A stretch of DNA of 64,000 nucleotides, taken from Paenibacillus sp. LHD-38. Its GTDB lineage: Bacteria > Bacillota > Bacilli > Paenibacillales > Paenibacillaceae. A program made the translations under genes and the position numbers. The notes beneath the pieces were generated by a model. It was not told the DNA's origin, did no database searches, and saw only the letters and a program-made list of their open reading frames with translations. The stretch spans positions 1 through 64,000 of the forward strand of contig NZ_JAVIFU010000005.1 of NCBI RefSeq assembly GCF_031157315.1. Direction: 5' to 3'. Numbering within the stretch: the first letter of the stretch is position 1; each line of letters begins with the position of its first letter. Shown here one piece after another: positions 48,924-56,084 of this stretch.

Positions 48924-50483
48924 TTATAAGCCTACGCGACCCATTCCATTTATTACTTTATCCAATACTTCATCAATCATCGTCATATTTCTAGCGGCAG
49001 CATTATATGCATGTTGGAATTTAATCATATTAGACATTTCCTCATCGAGAGAAACCCCACTTACGGATTGTCTCCGAGAGTCCACCTGGTCGACTATAAT
49101 TTGCTGGTTGGTTTGCATACGAGTAGCTTCAGCAGCTTGAACACCAAGCTGACCGACAACGGAGCGAAAGTAGGCATCGACCGTATTTTTGTTATCGCCA
49201 GTTTCTGCGTCAAAATCAAATCGTGTATCCCGCATTTGCGAGAAAAGCACTGCCAACGAGTTATTACCGCTAATCACTGACTCCGAGCCATCTGCATTCG
49301 TAACGACTCGCATGGAAGAAGCAATCAAATTGGAATTTGCTACAATCGCCGGGTTAAGCGTAATATTGCCTGCTGTCAAACCAGTTGTTCCACCCGTGCT
49401 GTCCGTAAAGAAGGGCAACCCTGCATCTTGGCCTGCTAATGAGTAGCCAAGTTGATGCAATCCATTCAATCCGTTCACCATAACGGTAGTATCCTCCGTT
49501 AATGTGCGATTGGCGCCCGTGTATGTAACGTTATTCAATACTGTACCCTCAGGCAAGACAGAACCTTTTGGCAAAGTAACTTCAAACTCTCCGTTTGCCA
49601 TCGTTTGAACGAGCTTATCGAGCTCTCCGATATAACCATCAACATAATGATCTCTTGAATAAAGCGTTCCGTAAATAGCTCCGCTATTCAAATCGCCTGA
49701 AGCAATCGCTGTATCAATTGCGGACATATTAAGATCAGTTTTTGCTGTCCCTTGAACCAGCTCAGTGCCGCCCATTGTAATCCTGTAACCATTTGCTTGT
49801 TCTTCAACACGAATGTTTACCAGACCAGATAACTGATCTGTGATCAGATCCCTTTGGTCGCGCAGATCGTTGGCATTGTCGCCGAGGCCTTCAACACGTC
49901 TAATCTCGCCGTTAAGCTGAGCAATGCTTGTTGTAATGGAGTTGACAGTGTTTAGATTAATCTCTGCGTTTTCCGTCAAATCCGCTTTCAATTCGCCCAG
50001 TTGTTTGGCTGTGTAATTAAACGAATCAACCAACGCCATCGTTTGTTCCATAACCACTTTACGTCCATCCGCGTTCTCCGGGTTTTTACTTAAATCCGAC
50101 CATGAGTTCCAGAAATTTGAGATGACCGTCCTTAGGCCGGTATCGCTCGGTTCATTCACGATTCCTTCTAGTTTAGACAATGTATCTAGTTGTACCGTAA
50201 AATTGCCGTTCGATTTATTTTCGTTTCGAAATTGGTTGTCCAAGAATTTCTCTCTTACACGTGTAATCGAGGAAGCCTCTACACCCGTTCCGAGTTGACC
50301 GGCTGCAGCTGATTTAGAAAAGCCTACCGCGTCTATCGGCCTGGAGGCTGTCATATTCACAATTTGGCGAGAGTAGCCTACCGTGTTGGCATTCGCAATG
50401 TTATGTCCGGTCGTATTTAAAGCCGATTGCGTCGTAAACAAACTCCGCCTTGCCGTCTCTAAGCCATGAAAAGTCGATGCCAT
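48924..50483 (-). CDS. flgK: Flagellar hook-associated protein 1 FlgK
   Basis: First hook-filament junction protein. The 519 residues have the FlgK N terminus (FHGLETARRSLFTTQSALNTTGHNIANANTVGYSRQ) and the C-terminal SGVSLDEEMSNMIKFQHAYNAAARNMTMIDEVLD motif. In the flgM operon after flgN. Confidence 0.96.
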   Translation of the reverse strand: MASTFHGLETARRSLFTTQSALNTTGHNIANANTVGYSRQIVNMTASRPIDAVGFSKSAAAGQLGTGVEASSITRVREKFLDNQFRNENKSNGNFTVQLDTLSKLEGIVNEPSDTGLRTVISNFWNSWSDLSKNPENADGRKVVMEQTMALVDSFNYTAKQLGELKADLTENAEINLNTVNSITTSIAQLNGEIRRVEGLGDNANDLRDQRDLITDQLSGLVNIRVEEQANGYRITMGGTELVQGTAKTDLNMSAIDTAIASGDLNSGAIYGTLYSRDHYVDGYIGELDKLVQTMANGEFEVTLPKGSVLPEGTVLNNVTYTGANRTLTEDTTVMVNGLNGLHQLGYSLAGQDAGLPFFTDSTGGTTGLTAGNITLNPAIVANSNLIASSMRVVTNADGSESVISGNNSLAVLFSQMRDTRFDFDAETGDNKNTVDAYFRSVVGQLGVQAAEATRMQTNQQIIVDQVDSRRQSVSGVSLDEEMSNMIKFQHAYNAAARNMTMIDEVLDKVINGMGRVGL

Positions 50484-50502
50484 CGTCTATTGTCCTCTCT
50501 TC

Positions 50503-51006
50503 TTACGTTTTCATATTAAAGCGGCCATTACGATTGTAGGCCATGCCTTGAACAGCACGGTGGTAGGTCGCTTCTTCCTCAGTCGGTCCGAGCAGCAAAT
50601 CCTGCGTGAAATGCAAATGCTCCAGATTCATTCTGACGAGCTGCTGATTGAATTCGTTGATATCCTGTAGCTTCTTAAGAGCTGCCGCCAGCTCCTGCCA
50701 CATGGCTTGAAGCTGCTGCTTTTCATTCGCATGATAAACGGCTTGAATCAGCTTCTTCATTTTGAACGAGCGGTGAGCAGTCAGCTTCTGATCCAGCATA
50801 TATTTTCCGATCAAGAAGATCCGCTGCTGCTCCAGCTCCAAAATGCGCTGAAGACTCTTCTTCTCTTTGTTTGAAATATAGGACAGCGACTCCACATTGT
50901 TAGCTGTAATAGCCGTTGTCTTCGCATTTCCGTATTCTATTAGCTGCCGATGCTCGTCTAAGAGCTCTTGCAAAACCACAAGAATTTGCTGGATATACTC
51001 ATTCAT
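50503..51006 (-). CDS. flgN: FlgN family export chaperone (YvyG)
   Basis: A 167-residue, almost wholly helical protein. FlgN chaperones FlgK and FlgL before export and lies directly upstream of flgK, as here. The helical heptads (LLDEHRQLIEYGNAKTTAITANNVESL, KKSLQRILELEQQR) fit the family. Confidence 0.88.
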   Translation of the reverse strand: MNEYIQQILVVLQELLDEHRQLIEYGNAKTTAITANNVESLSYISNKEKKSLQRILELEQQRIFLIGKYMLDQKLTAHRSFKMKKLIQAVYHANEKQQLQAMWQELAAALKKLQDINEFNQQLVRMNLEHLHFTQDLLLGPTEEEATYHRAVQGMAYNRNGRFNMKT

Positions 51007-51014
51007 TTAGAGCA

Positions 51015-51281
51015 CTACTCCTTTAGGTATGGAAGCAGCTTCTCAGCAATCTTGCCGGCTTCCACATGATATGTGCCCGATGCTACCGCGTTTTTGAGCT
51101 CTTCAATGTGCTTTGTTCTGTCCGCTCCGCTTGCCTTGCTGCTAGTCAGCAGCTCCTTAGCAGCTGCAGAAATTTGGACTTCGTCCTTCTGCTTTGCTTT
51201 CTCTGCACCGCCTACTCGCGCATCCTTTTGCTTCTGATAGGGATTAACCGCACCAATTCGATTCGTCTCGTTTATTTTCAT
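51015..51281 (-). CDS. flgM: Anti-SigD factor FlgM
   Basis: An 88-residue protein that binds SigD until the hook is finished. The C-terminal part (DRTKHIEELKNAVASGTYHVEAGKIAEKLLPYL) matches FlgM; the N-terminal half is charged and probably disordered. The ATG at 51281 follows GAGGTGG. First gene of a seven-gene unit, preceded by an unusual SigD promoter-terminator element. Confidence 0.92.
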   Translation of the reverse strand: MKINETNRIGAVNPYQKQKDARVGGAEKAKQKDEVQISAAAKELLTSSKASGADRTKHIEELKNAVASGTYHVEAGKIAEKLLPYLKE

Positions 51282-51310
51282 TTTATCCACCTCATTATCT
51301 ACAGGAACTA

Positions 51311-51350
51311 AAAAAGCCGATTACCTTTACAAGTATTATCGGCTTCAGTC
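51311..51350 (-). terminator. Terminator of yvyF overlapping the flgM promoter
   Basis: Minus strand AAGCCGATAATAC and GTAATCGGCTT pair around TTGTAAAG and are followed by TTTTTT. The left arm contains GCCGATAA, the SigD -10 box. Confidence 0.85.
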
Positions 51351-51363
51351 AAGTGAAATTTTA
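51336..51363 (-). promoter_or_regulatory. SigD promoter of the flgM operon
   Basis: Minus strand TAAA (51360-51363), a 16-base spacer and consensus GCCGATAA (51336-51343). Transcripts from it start past the left arm of the terminator hairpin, so they should escape it. Confidence 0.8.
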
Positions 51364-51388
51364 TAGTCAAGAAAATATTAGTAAAAAT

Positions 51389-51805
51389 TCATTTTTCTTT
51401 GTATCGTTCCAGCCCTTTGTATACTCCAGAAGGATTATAGGCCCTTTTCTGTTCATCTTTCTTCGCTATCTCCTGAAACATTTGCTTCTTGTCCTTCTCT
51501 ATTCGTTGACGGCAGATGTCGCAAAGATGATGCTCCCGAATAAGCGTGCCGCAGGATTCACAAGGATAAGACATATTAGGAGCATTCATTATGGAGATAC
51601 GGCCCTCGCGAATGAATTTCGTAATTTGCTTGATCGATACGCCGGTAGCTTCCGCTACCTCCGTTATAATCGAGCCCCTGAACTCACGCAAATAGTTTGC
51701 ACAAAGTTCGTATTCTTTATCAATATCACGCAAGCACGCCGGGCATACGTCTCTAAAGTTTTTGGCAAAAAGCTTACCGCAGCGAGGACAATTATCCAAG
51801 TTCAT
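51389..51805 (-). CDS. YvyF family flagellar operon protein (TIGR03826-type)
   Basis: A 138-residue protein with an N-terminal zinc-ribbon-like part (CPRCGKLF...CPAC), a central helix-turn-helix-like segment (ITEVAEATGVSIKQITKFIREGRI) and a second cysteine cluster (CESCGTLIREHHLCDICRQR). Found between comFC and flgM in Bacillales; function unknown, possibly nucleic acid binding. The ATG at 51805 follows GGAGGG. Confidence 0.88.
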   Translation of the reverse strand: MNLDNCPRCGKLFAKNFRDVCPACLRDIDKEYELCANYLREFRGSIITEVAEATGVSIKQITKFIREGRISIMNAPNMSYPCESCGTLIREHHLCDICRQRIEKDKKQMFQEIAKKDEQKRAYNPSGVYKGLERYKEK

Positions 51806-51918
51806 CGCACTGAGCCCTCCTTTTTTTGTCAAACGATTCATCTATTTCTCTCATTCTAATCGAAAGCGTTAACTTTTTCACTATGAATCTATTTTCATCC
51901 CTTCAAGCAGACGAAAGG

Positions 51919-52812
51919 TTAGGAGCGTGCCCAGGTCAAAAGGTATACCTCCAATGGACGCTCCGCATGATGCAGCAAGACTTGCGAGCAGGCTTCCGCC
52001 GTGCTTCCAGTCGTATAGATATCATCGATCAAAAGAATACGAATACCCCTGCGGCTTGCCTGTGTTTTGCCGCTATCGTTTACAGCGTGAGCAAGTAGCA
52101 GTTGAAACTCCTCAGCGTTTATGTCAAAAAGAGATCTTGTGTCTCGAAACCGCTCCGCGCGTGTTTTAAAGCTTTGTTTCTCGGAATGACGAGAACGGAC
52201 GAGCAGCTGCTTAAGCGGCAAATGATAGCGCTGCGCAACCCGACCTGCCAGCTGCTCTGCCTGATTAAAGCCCCGATCGGCCTCTCGTTCCGCGCTGACA
52301 GGCACATAGGTTACGGCATCCCAGTGATCGGCCATCCTTATTTTCAATTTGGAATCTCTACTATTGGGTGCGTTAGTCCGCTGAACAATTTCGGCTGTCA
52401 AAGCCTCGAAAGCAGGCAACAGCATGTCGCCGAGCAATGGAGCAAGCTGCTCGTTTCCCCGATATTTGTATAGAGCGAGCATCGCTCGCATCGTTTGATT
52501 ATAGTGAACCGCACTGCGGTTGCACACAAAAGAGCCATGCGGACTGCGTATGCAGTCCTCGCAGGGAATGCCGCGCCCGCATCTCGTGCAGGCGATGCGG
52601 GTAAGCCAAGGTATTGCGGAGAGGCACGCTCCGCAAAGGGATTGCCGAAGCTGGGGAGTCAGCTTCGCGGGGCTACTGCTGTCCGCGCTGCGAGAGCCGG
52701 TTTGCGGCTTGCCGCATAGGAGACATGCGGCAGTCCGCGGCGCGAGCAGTTGCGCGGCTCCGGCGAAGGCGGATTGCAGTCGCCGGAGCCAGTCTTGGGG
52801 CGAGACGGTCAT
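51919..52812 (-). CDS. comFC: Competence protein ComFC (phosphoribosyltransferase fold)
   Basis: A 297-residue protein needed for efficient DNA uptake; partner of ComFA. The N-terminal zinc finger is CLLCGK...CGAC...CTRCGRGIPCEDC. The C-terminal PRTase motif is ILLIDDIYTTGST. The start overlaps the comFA stop by 4 bases (ATGA), showing coupling. No comFB lies between them. Confidence 0.95.
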   Translation of the reverse strand: MTVSPQDWLRRLQSAFAGAAQLLAPRTAACLLCGKPQTGSRSADSSSPAKLTPQLRQSLCGACLSAIPWLTRIACTRCGRGIPCEDCIRSPHGSFVCNRSAVHYNQTMRAMLALYKYRGNEQLAPLLGDMLLPAFEALTAEIVQRTNAPNSRDSKLKIRMADHWDAVTYVPVSAEREADRGFNQAEQLAGRVAQRYHLPLKQLLVRSRHSEKQSFKTRAERFRDTRSLFDINAEEFQLLLAHAVNDSGKTQASRRGIRILLIDDIYTTGSTAEACSQVLLHHAERPLEVYLLTWARS

Positions 52813-54908
52813 TTGGGCGAGCCTCCTTTGGTTGCGGGGAGCAGATAGCCCTGCTTGCGGGCCATGCGGTTCATGGTTTGGATATGATGTACGGCTTGCA
52901 GCTGCGCCCGATTGCGTTCCCGGCTGCAGAAATAGACCTGACCGAACGGATCCTCCGCCGATCTGCCCGCCCGTCCTGCCATCTGCACCAGAGATGCCTC
53001 GTCGAAGAGCCGTCCATCCGCGTCCAAGATGTAAACATCGCTTTTCGGGATCGTGACCCCTCTCTCCAAAATGGTGGTCGTGACAAGCACCCGAATATCC
53101 CTCGCCCGAAAACGCTGTACCTTGTCCGATCGTTCCGCGTCCTGCGAGGAGGTTGCAGCAACAGCAGCGTGCGACAGAACCATGCGCAGCAGAGCAGCCA
53201 TGGGTTCTGTCTGAGCAACCTGCTGCACGAACACAAACAGCTGGGCGCCGCGAACAAGCGAGGCCTGCATGGCCGCCTGCAGCTTTGGCGGCAGTTTTCG
53301 CTGCTGCAGCATTTGTTTCACTGCGGGCGTTTGAATAAGCCTCGGTACAGGCAGCGGATGCCGGTGATAGCGCACGGGCACCCTCGCATGCGGAAGCCTG
53401 CCGCGTTTCGCTGCCCGCTGCAAATCGCTTGGCGGCGTAGCCGACAATAATAGGCGAGCTGCGCCCGGCGCACAGCTTTTGTCCGCCGCGAAATGAAGGA
53501 GTGGATCGCCCGCAAACGGGAACGCATCAAGCTCATCGACTACAACGAGATCAAAACCTTGATAAAAGCGCAGCAGTTGATGCGTGGTAGCCAGCGTAAT
53601 GTCGCCGTTTTCCCAGCGCTGCTCACTGCCCCCGTATAACGTGACAACAGAGGCGCCTGGAAACGCTTTGCGGATTCGCGGGTCAAGCTCAATGACGACA
53701 TCGCGGCGCGGCGTTGCGATTAGCGCCTTTCCGCCCCGCAGCAAGACAGATTCCACAAGCGGAAAAATCATTTCCGTCTTGCCCGCTCCCGTAACCGCCC
53801 ATAGGAGAAATTCTCTGGCCCCGGCGGTTCTGCCCTTTGTCATTCGGGTACGCCCGGTGTGCGGCTCCGGCTCCTCAAGGAATCGTAGCGCTTTCGCCGC
53901 TGCGGCCGTTTGAGCGGGACTCAGCTTCCAACGCTCAAGCCGCAGCTCACTAGCCGGCAATATAAATTCCTTGGCCGCCCCCGCTCTCGCTTCTGCGCCT
54001 GCGGGCCCACAACGCTGCCCCGTAACCAGCAGCTCGCATTCCCGGCTCCGCCCCATCCCAATGCACGCCGTGCAATAGGCGCAGATCCGACCGCACGCGG
54101 CACATGCCGTGCGGTGCATAAACGCCTCACCGCTCCCGCAGCGCAGGCAGCTGCGCTCGCGCCTCCGGCGCCCCAAGGCGTCCGCCCGCCCGCCGTCTCC
54201 GGCAGCGATCGATCCGCTCAGGCGCACCCGCCCGAGCAGCGCTGCAAGCTGCAGCATTTCGCTCCAGCCTGCAGCGGCACCTGGCCCGCCTGCGCCAGAG
54301 AGCAGGGCGTGCGCCTCGCTTCGCAACAGCGCACGTCCCTGCAGCATGTCCGCGGCACAGCTCGCCCCCGCCGCGATTTCTCCCAGTTCCGCGGCACGCT
54401 TAGCCCCTGCCGTGGTTTCTCCCAGCTCCGCCGCTCCTACGGTCTCCCCCTTTGTCCGATCCCACCGCTCAGCCAAACCTAGCAAACCCTCTATGCCCAG
54501 CCACGTTTGCCGCTTTGTCCGGCTTCCAATCCGCCACCACTGGCCAGAACCTGCTGTCCTTTCTTCATTTTGCGCATTTCGCTTCGCCTCCTTCACACAA
54601 GCCATCAGCAGCTCCAACGCATCACATCCGATATCCGACCTACTCTCATCGATGATATACTGCTCTAAATGCACGGTTTTCCCACGTTTTCGCTTCATCA
54701 CTGCTTCCCAAAGCTCCACCACAAGACAAGCATCACCAAGCGGCAGCGCTTCAAGCAGCAGCCAGCCTGTATCCGCAGTTTCCTCATTCAGACAGCCCGC
54801 CTCACCGAAATCGCCATTCATCCAGAAATGCTTATCCAGAGCTGCTTGAATCGTCGCGCGTGCCTGCCAGCATCCGCGTACCTTTACAACATACACCTGA
54901 GCCTTCAT
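52809..54908 (-). CDS. comFA: Competence helicase ComFA, long form
   Basis: ATP-dependent motor that helps draw single-stranded DNA in during transformation. The 699 residues include Walker A GAGKTE (K377), the DEAD-like box VVVDELDAFPF, TTTILERGVTIP and QMAGRAGRS. A zinc cluster lies at C254, C257, C269, C272, C276, C279 and C282. The first 240 residues are an extension absent from the 463-residue B. subtilis protein. Part of it is low-complexity, with an AAELGE-type duplication at about 159-180. Upstream lies the repeat cluster. Confidence 0.93.
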   Translation of the reverse strand: MKAQVYVVKVRGCWQARATIQAALDKHFWMNGDFGEAGCLNEETADTGWLLLEALPLGDACLVVELWEAVMKRKRGKTVHLEQYIIDESRSDIGCDALELLMACVKEAKRNAQNEERTAGSGQWWRIGSRTKRQTWLGIEGLLGLAERWDRTKGETVGAAELGETTAGAKRAAELGEIAAGASCAADMLQGRALLRSEAHALLSGAGGPGAAAGWSEMLQLAALLGRVRLSGSIAAGDGGRADALGRRRRERSCLRCGSGEAFMHRTACAACGRICAYCTACIGMGRSRECELLVTGQRCGPAGAEARAGAAKEFILPASELRLERWKLSPAQTAAAAKALRFLEEPEPHTGRTRMTKGRTAGAREFLLWAVTGAGKTEMIFPLVESVLLRGGKALIATPRRDVVIELDPRIRKAFPGASVVTLYGGSEQRWENGDITLATTHQLLRFYQGFDLVVVDELDAFPFAGDPLLHFAADKSCAPGAARLLLSATPPSDLQRAAKRGRLPHARVPVRYHRHPLPVPRLIQTPAVKQMLQQRKLPPKLQAAMQASLVRGAQLFVFVQQVAQTEPMAALLRMVLSHAAVAATSSQDAERSDKVQRFRARDIRVLVTTTILERGVTIPKSDVYILDADGRLFDEASLVQMAGRAGRSAEDPFGQVYFCSRERNRAQLQAVHHIQTMNRMARKQGYLLPATKGGSPK

Positions 54909-54943
54909 CTTCCTTCCCCCTCTATCCCTTTCATCATCCGGCG

Positions 54944-54985
54944 CTTTTCATTTATAAACGAAAAGTATAAATTCTTATAAATGAA
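54944..54985 (+). repeat. Dispersed structured repeat, partial copy 4p
   Basis: Only the AT-rich right half is present (CATTTATAAACGAAAAGTA, then AATTCTTATAAAT). It is followed in tandem by two full copies. Confidence 0.65.
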
Positions 54986-54993
54986 CACAAGAA

Positions 54994-55086
54994 TACACGG
55001 CTGTAGCCGTCTTTTGTCGGCAAAAGCTCGTTTCGCGGAGATATATAAGCAGATTTATAAGTAAAAACTTATAAAGTCTTATATAC
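54994..55086 (+). repeat. Dispersed structured repeat, copy 4a
   Basis: Full copy with ACGGC-TGTA-GCCGT, AAAAGCTCGTTTCGCGG and the AT-rich hairpin. The next copy begins 98 bases later. Confidence 0.88.
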
Positions 55087-55087
55087 A

Positions 55088-55187
55088 AGCGTAAACGGCT
55101 GTCGCCGTCCTCAGTGGCAAAAGCTATCGTTTCGCGGAGATATATAAGCACATTTATAAGTGAAAACTTATAAATTCTTATATATTA
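55088..55187 (+). repeat. Dispersed structured repeat, copy 4b (best preserved)
   Basis: ACGGC-TGTC-GCCGT hairpin, then outer arms ATATATAAG (55140-55148) and CTTATATAT (55177-55185) around a perfect inner stem ATTTATAAGT-GAAA-ACTTATAAAT. The right end merges with the A-run of the terminator of the 153-residue gene. Confidence 0.9.
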
Positions 55188-55231
55188 AAAAAAGCACACC
55201 CAACCACGCAGAATGCGTCATTGAGTGTGCT
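55187..55231 (-). terminator. Intrinsic terminator of the 153-residue gene
   Basis: Minus strand AGCACACTCAATGACGCA / TGCGTGGTTGGGTGTGCT around TTC, followed by seven T, which continue into the repeat. Confidence 0.92.
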
Positions 55232-55265
55232 TCACTCCGAATATTCAATTACGGCAAATTATATA

Positions 55266-55727
55266 CTAAAATGGCATTTTCGACAAATCCGACGGGTTTT
55301 GCAAATCAACCAGCACCGCGTGGTCTGCATTCGATACGATTCCTTCTGCCTGAAGCAGCCACAGCAGCTGGGTGCCGTCCACACCCTTCGTTTGCGAGCG
55401 CTTACTATCCTTGTTTTCGGTTATGGGTGCCGTCCCTTTGGTATGCACCCTGACTTCCTTGCCGTCTCTTGATAAGCGCTCAACAATAGCGAGCGTTTCA
55501 TCCGTTACCCCGCGGTCGACAATCGTCAACCGAACATCCTTGCCCATCCGCCGCGAAAAAGAAAACAACGAGCGCACATACCATTCCATATTTTTTTGCC
55601 GAACGCCCGCAACAAGTACGTAATGTTTGCTGGATTGCTGCCTTCCTCGCCGAATCCGATAAGCCAGATGCACCGACAATGCAGCCACGGCATAAATGCC
55701 AATAACCAAAAGTAGAAGCTCAAACAT
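55266..55727 (-). CDS. Unknown protein with one N-terminal membrane helix
   Basis: A 153-residue protein. Residues 1-24 form a membrane helix (MFELLLLVIGIYAVAALSVHLAY). A short basic stretch follows, then a cytosolic-looking alpha/beta segment (KHYVLVAGVRQKNMEWYVRSL...VRLTIVDRGVTDETLAIVERLS), whose start recalls a nucleotide-sugar or Rossmann half-fold but lacks any catalytic motif I recognise. The ATG at 55727 has GAGGAGGTGG upstream. I cannot name a function. It lies between degSU and comFA. Confidence 0.8.
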   Translation of the reverse strand: MFELLLLVIGIYAVAALSVHLAYRIRRGRQQSSKHYVLVAGVRQKNMEWYVRSLFSFSRRMGKDVRLTIVDRGVTDETLAIVERLSRDGKEVRVHTKGTAPITENKDSKRSQTKGVDGTQLLWLLQAEGIVSNADHAVLVDLQNPSDLSKMPF

Positions 55728-55872
55728 GGCGGCCACCTCCTCTTTGTGACACTATATGCTAGGAAGAGCCCACTGGTTCCGCAATGGGAGGACAAGGCGA
55801 AAAATGTATGTTGTATCAAAATAGGTCTTTTCTCTCGATTATTAATAGTCAAATTCCGACAAAGAAACACCC

Positions 55873-55900
55873 TTGAGCAATTTACAATATATGTTATCAT
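55873..55900 (+). promoter_or_regulatory. Probable SigA promoter of the LPXTG protein gene
   Basis: TTGAGC (55873-55878), a 16-base spacer and TATCAT (55895-55900). Confidence 0.5.
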
Positions 55901-56046
55901 TTTACTACGTATCCTTGCATATATAAGATATGCACGCGTATGGAAAGGAAGCGGCGTCTTACACATTTTCAGAACAGCTAGGGAAGTGATGAAGTATAAT
56001 CTGCATATGGACACTTGGATTATATGGAGCTAATAGTGTAACCGGC

Positions 56047-56077
56047 CCTCTTAGAACCCCACTACCTATCTAAGAGG
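56047..56077 (+). promoter_or_regulatory. Ribosome-site-sequestering hairpin
   Basis: CCTCTTAGA (56047-56055) pairs perfectly with TCTAAGAGG (56069-56077). The right arm includes the GAGG of the ribosome site just upstream of ATG 56085. Folding would hide the site. Confidence 0.65.
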
Positions 56078-56084
56078 AGAGTGA

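Larger units (their letters stand above)
54909..55265. other. Intergenic repeat cluster upstream of comFA
   Basis: 357 bases filled almost entirely by repeat copies 4p, 4a and 4b and by the terminator of the leftward 153-residue gene. Any comFA promoter would have to lie within a repeat; I could not identify one with confidence. Confidence 0.7.
55728..56084. other. Leader region of the LPXTG protein gene
   Basis: A SigA-like promoter (55873-55900), then about 180 bases of potential leader. The leader has a TGCATAT/ATATGCA hairpin near 55917 and, at its end, a hairpin that covers the ribosome site (56047-56077). I do not recognise a known riboswitch class. Confidence 0.6.
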
